Below are positions 14,068 to 14,305 of a stretch of 14,305 nt of DNA, piece by piece. The translations under genes and the position numbers were made by a program. The stretch is from Clostridia bacterium (GTDB lineage Bacteria; Bacillota; Clostridia; TANB77; CAG-508): assembly GCA_900752095.1 (NCBI GenBank), contig CAADUD010000129.1, positions 1 through 14,305 of the forward strand. The letters are read 5' to 3'. Within the stretch, counting starts at the first letter, position 1. Every line of letters begins with the position of its first letter. The notes under the pieces are model-generated. The model saw nothing but the letters and a program-made list of their open reading frames with translations, was not told the DNA's origin and did not search any database.

Positions 14068-14305
14068 TTACACCCCTTGTTTTTCTATTGTATTTCTTAA
14101 TTGTTCATAAATAACATCTTCTATTTTCATTTCAAAAGATCTTTCTAATCTTTTAGAACGAACTGCTTTTTCTAAACATTCTGAATTGTTACAAATATAT
14201 GCTCCTCTACCTGGTAGTTTCCCTGTTTTATCTAATTTTATTTCTCCTTGTGCACTTTTTACAATACGAATTAATTCTTTTTTTGGTTTTTGCATATTGC
14301 ATCCT
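14068..14305 (-). CDS. ylxR: YlxR / RnpM RNA-binding protein (cut by right window edge)
   Basis: YlxR (also called RnpM) is a small nucleic acid-binding protein that has been linked to RNase P in Bacillus. The visible part reads GCNMQKPKKELIRIVKSAQGEIKLDKTGKLPGRGAYICNNSECLEKA. The motifs PKKELIR, D-TGK-GRGAYIC and CLEKA are diagnostic. The frame stays open through codons GGA TGC AAT at 14296-14304, and GCNMQKPKKEL aligns with the usual CVGCxxxxPKxEL. So the ATG at 14293-14295 is internal, and the true start lies beyond the window. The C-terminus (KRLERSFEMKIEDVIYEQL) is normal. Its stop is two bases from the ylxQ start. nusA would be expected just upstream. Confidence 0.93.
   Translation of the reverse strand, partial: GCNMQKPKKELIRIVKSAQGEIKLDKTGKLPGRGAYICNNSECLEKAVRSKRLERSFEMKIEDVIYEQLRNTIEKQGV

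Overview
The window is a very AT-rich stretch of a low-GC Gram-positive (Firmicutes) chromosome. The gene sets hemW/hrcA/grpE/dnaK and ylxR/ylxQ/infB/rbfA/nrnA/truB, the CIRCE heat-shock operator, strong purine-rich Shine-Dalgarno sites and several TTG/GTG starts all fit. An uncultured or gut Clostridia-type organism is my best guess, but this is inference: the window holds no taxonomic marker such as rRNA. Everything is core or conserved-accessory chromosome. I see no transposase, phage gene, CRISPR array or tRNA.

Layout, left to right. (1) Positions 1-2112 hold the class I heat-shock operon on the minus strand, hrcA-grpE-dnaK. dnaK runs off the left edge. The operon has its own promoter flanked by a near-perfect CIRCE operator and a second CIRCE-shaped inverted repeat over the -35. 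(2) Positions 2150-2688 hold a strong terminator and a small DUF4190-type membrane protein gene with its own promoter. It sits between hemW and hrcA, which are direct neighbours in many Firmicutes. (3) Positions 2793-5933 hold prmC-whiA-hemW, probably one transcript. (4) Positions 5934-6471 are a 538-bp gap holding a 6S RNA gene on the minus strand and the promoters of the divergent genes. (5) Positions 6472-7413 hold the only plus-strand gene, an unrecognised single-pass membrane protein. It ends at a bidirectional terminator shared with the convergent gene for an FxLYD-like anchored protein (7521-8015). (6) Positions 8167-14305 hold the translation operon ylxR-ylxQ-infB-(258-bp gap)-rbfA-nrnA-truB on the minus strand. 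ylxR runs off the right edge.

How the genes work together. The left block is protein quality control: the HrcA repressor with the GrpE and DnaK chaperones. The right block is translation and RNA maintenance: IF2, RbfA, TruB pseudouridine synthase, NrnA nanoRNase, and the small RNA-binding proteins YlxR and YlxQ. PrmC methylates release factors, WhiA is a DNA-binding regulator, HemW is a radical-SAM heme chaperone, and 6S RNA binds the housekeeping RNA polymerase.

The most interesting items are the double HrcA operator arrangement, the unexplained G+C-raised gap between infB and rbfA (possibly an undescribed structured RNA or leader), the Asn/Gly/Arg tandem repeats in the IF2 linker, and the consecutive TTG starts of ylxQ and infB. 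I did not find a clearly new multi-gene system.
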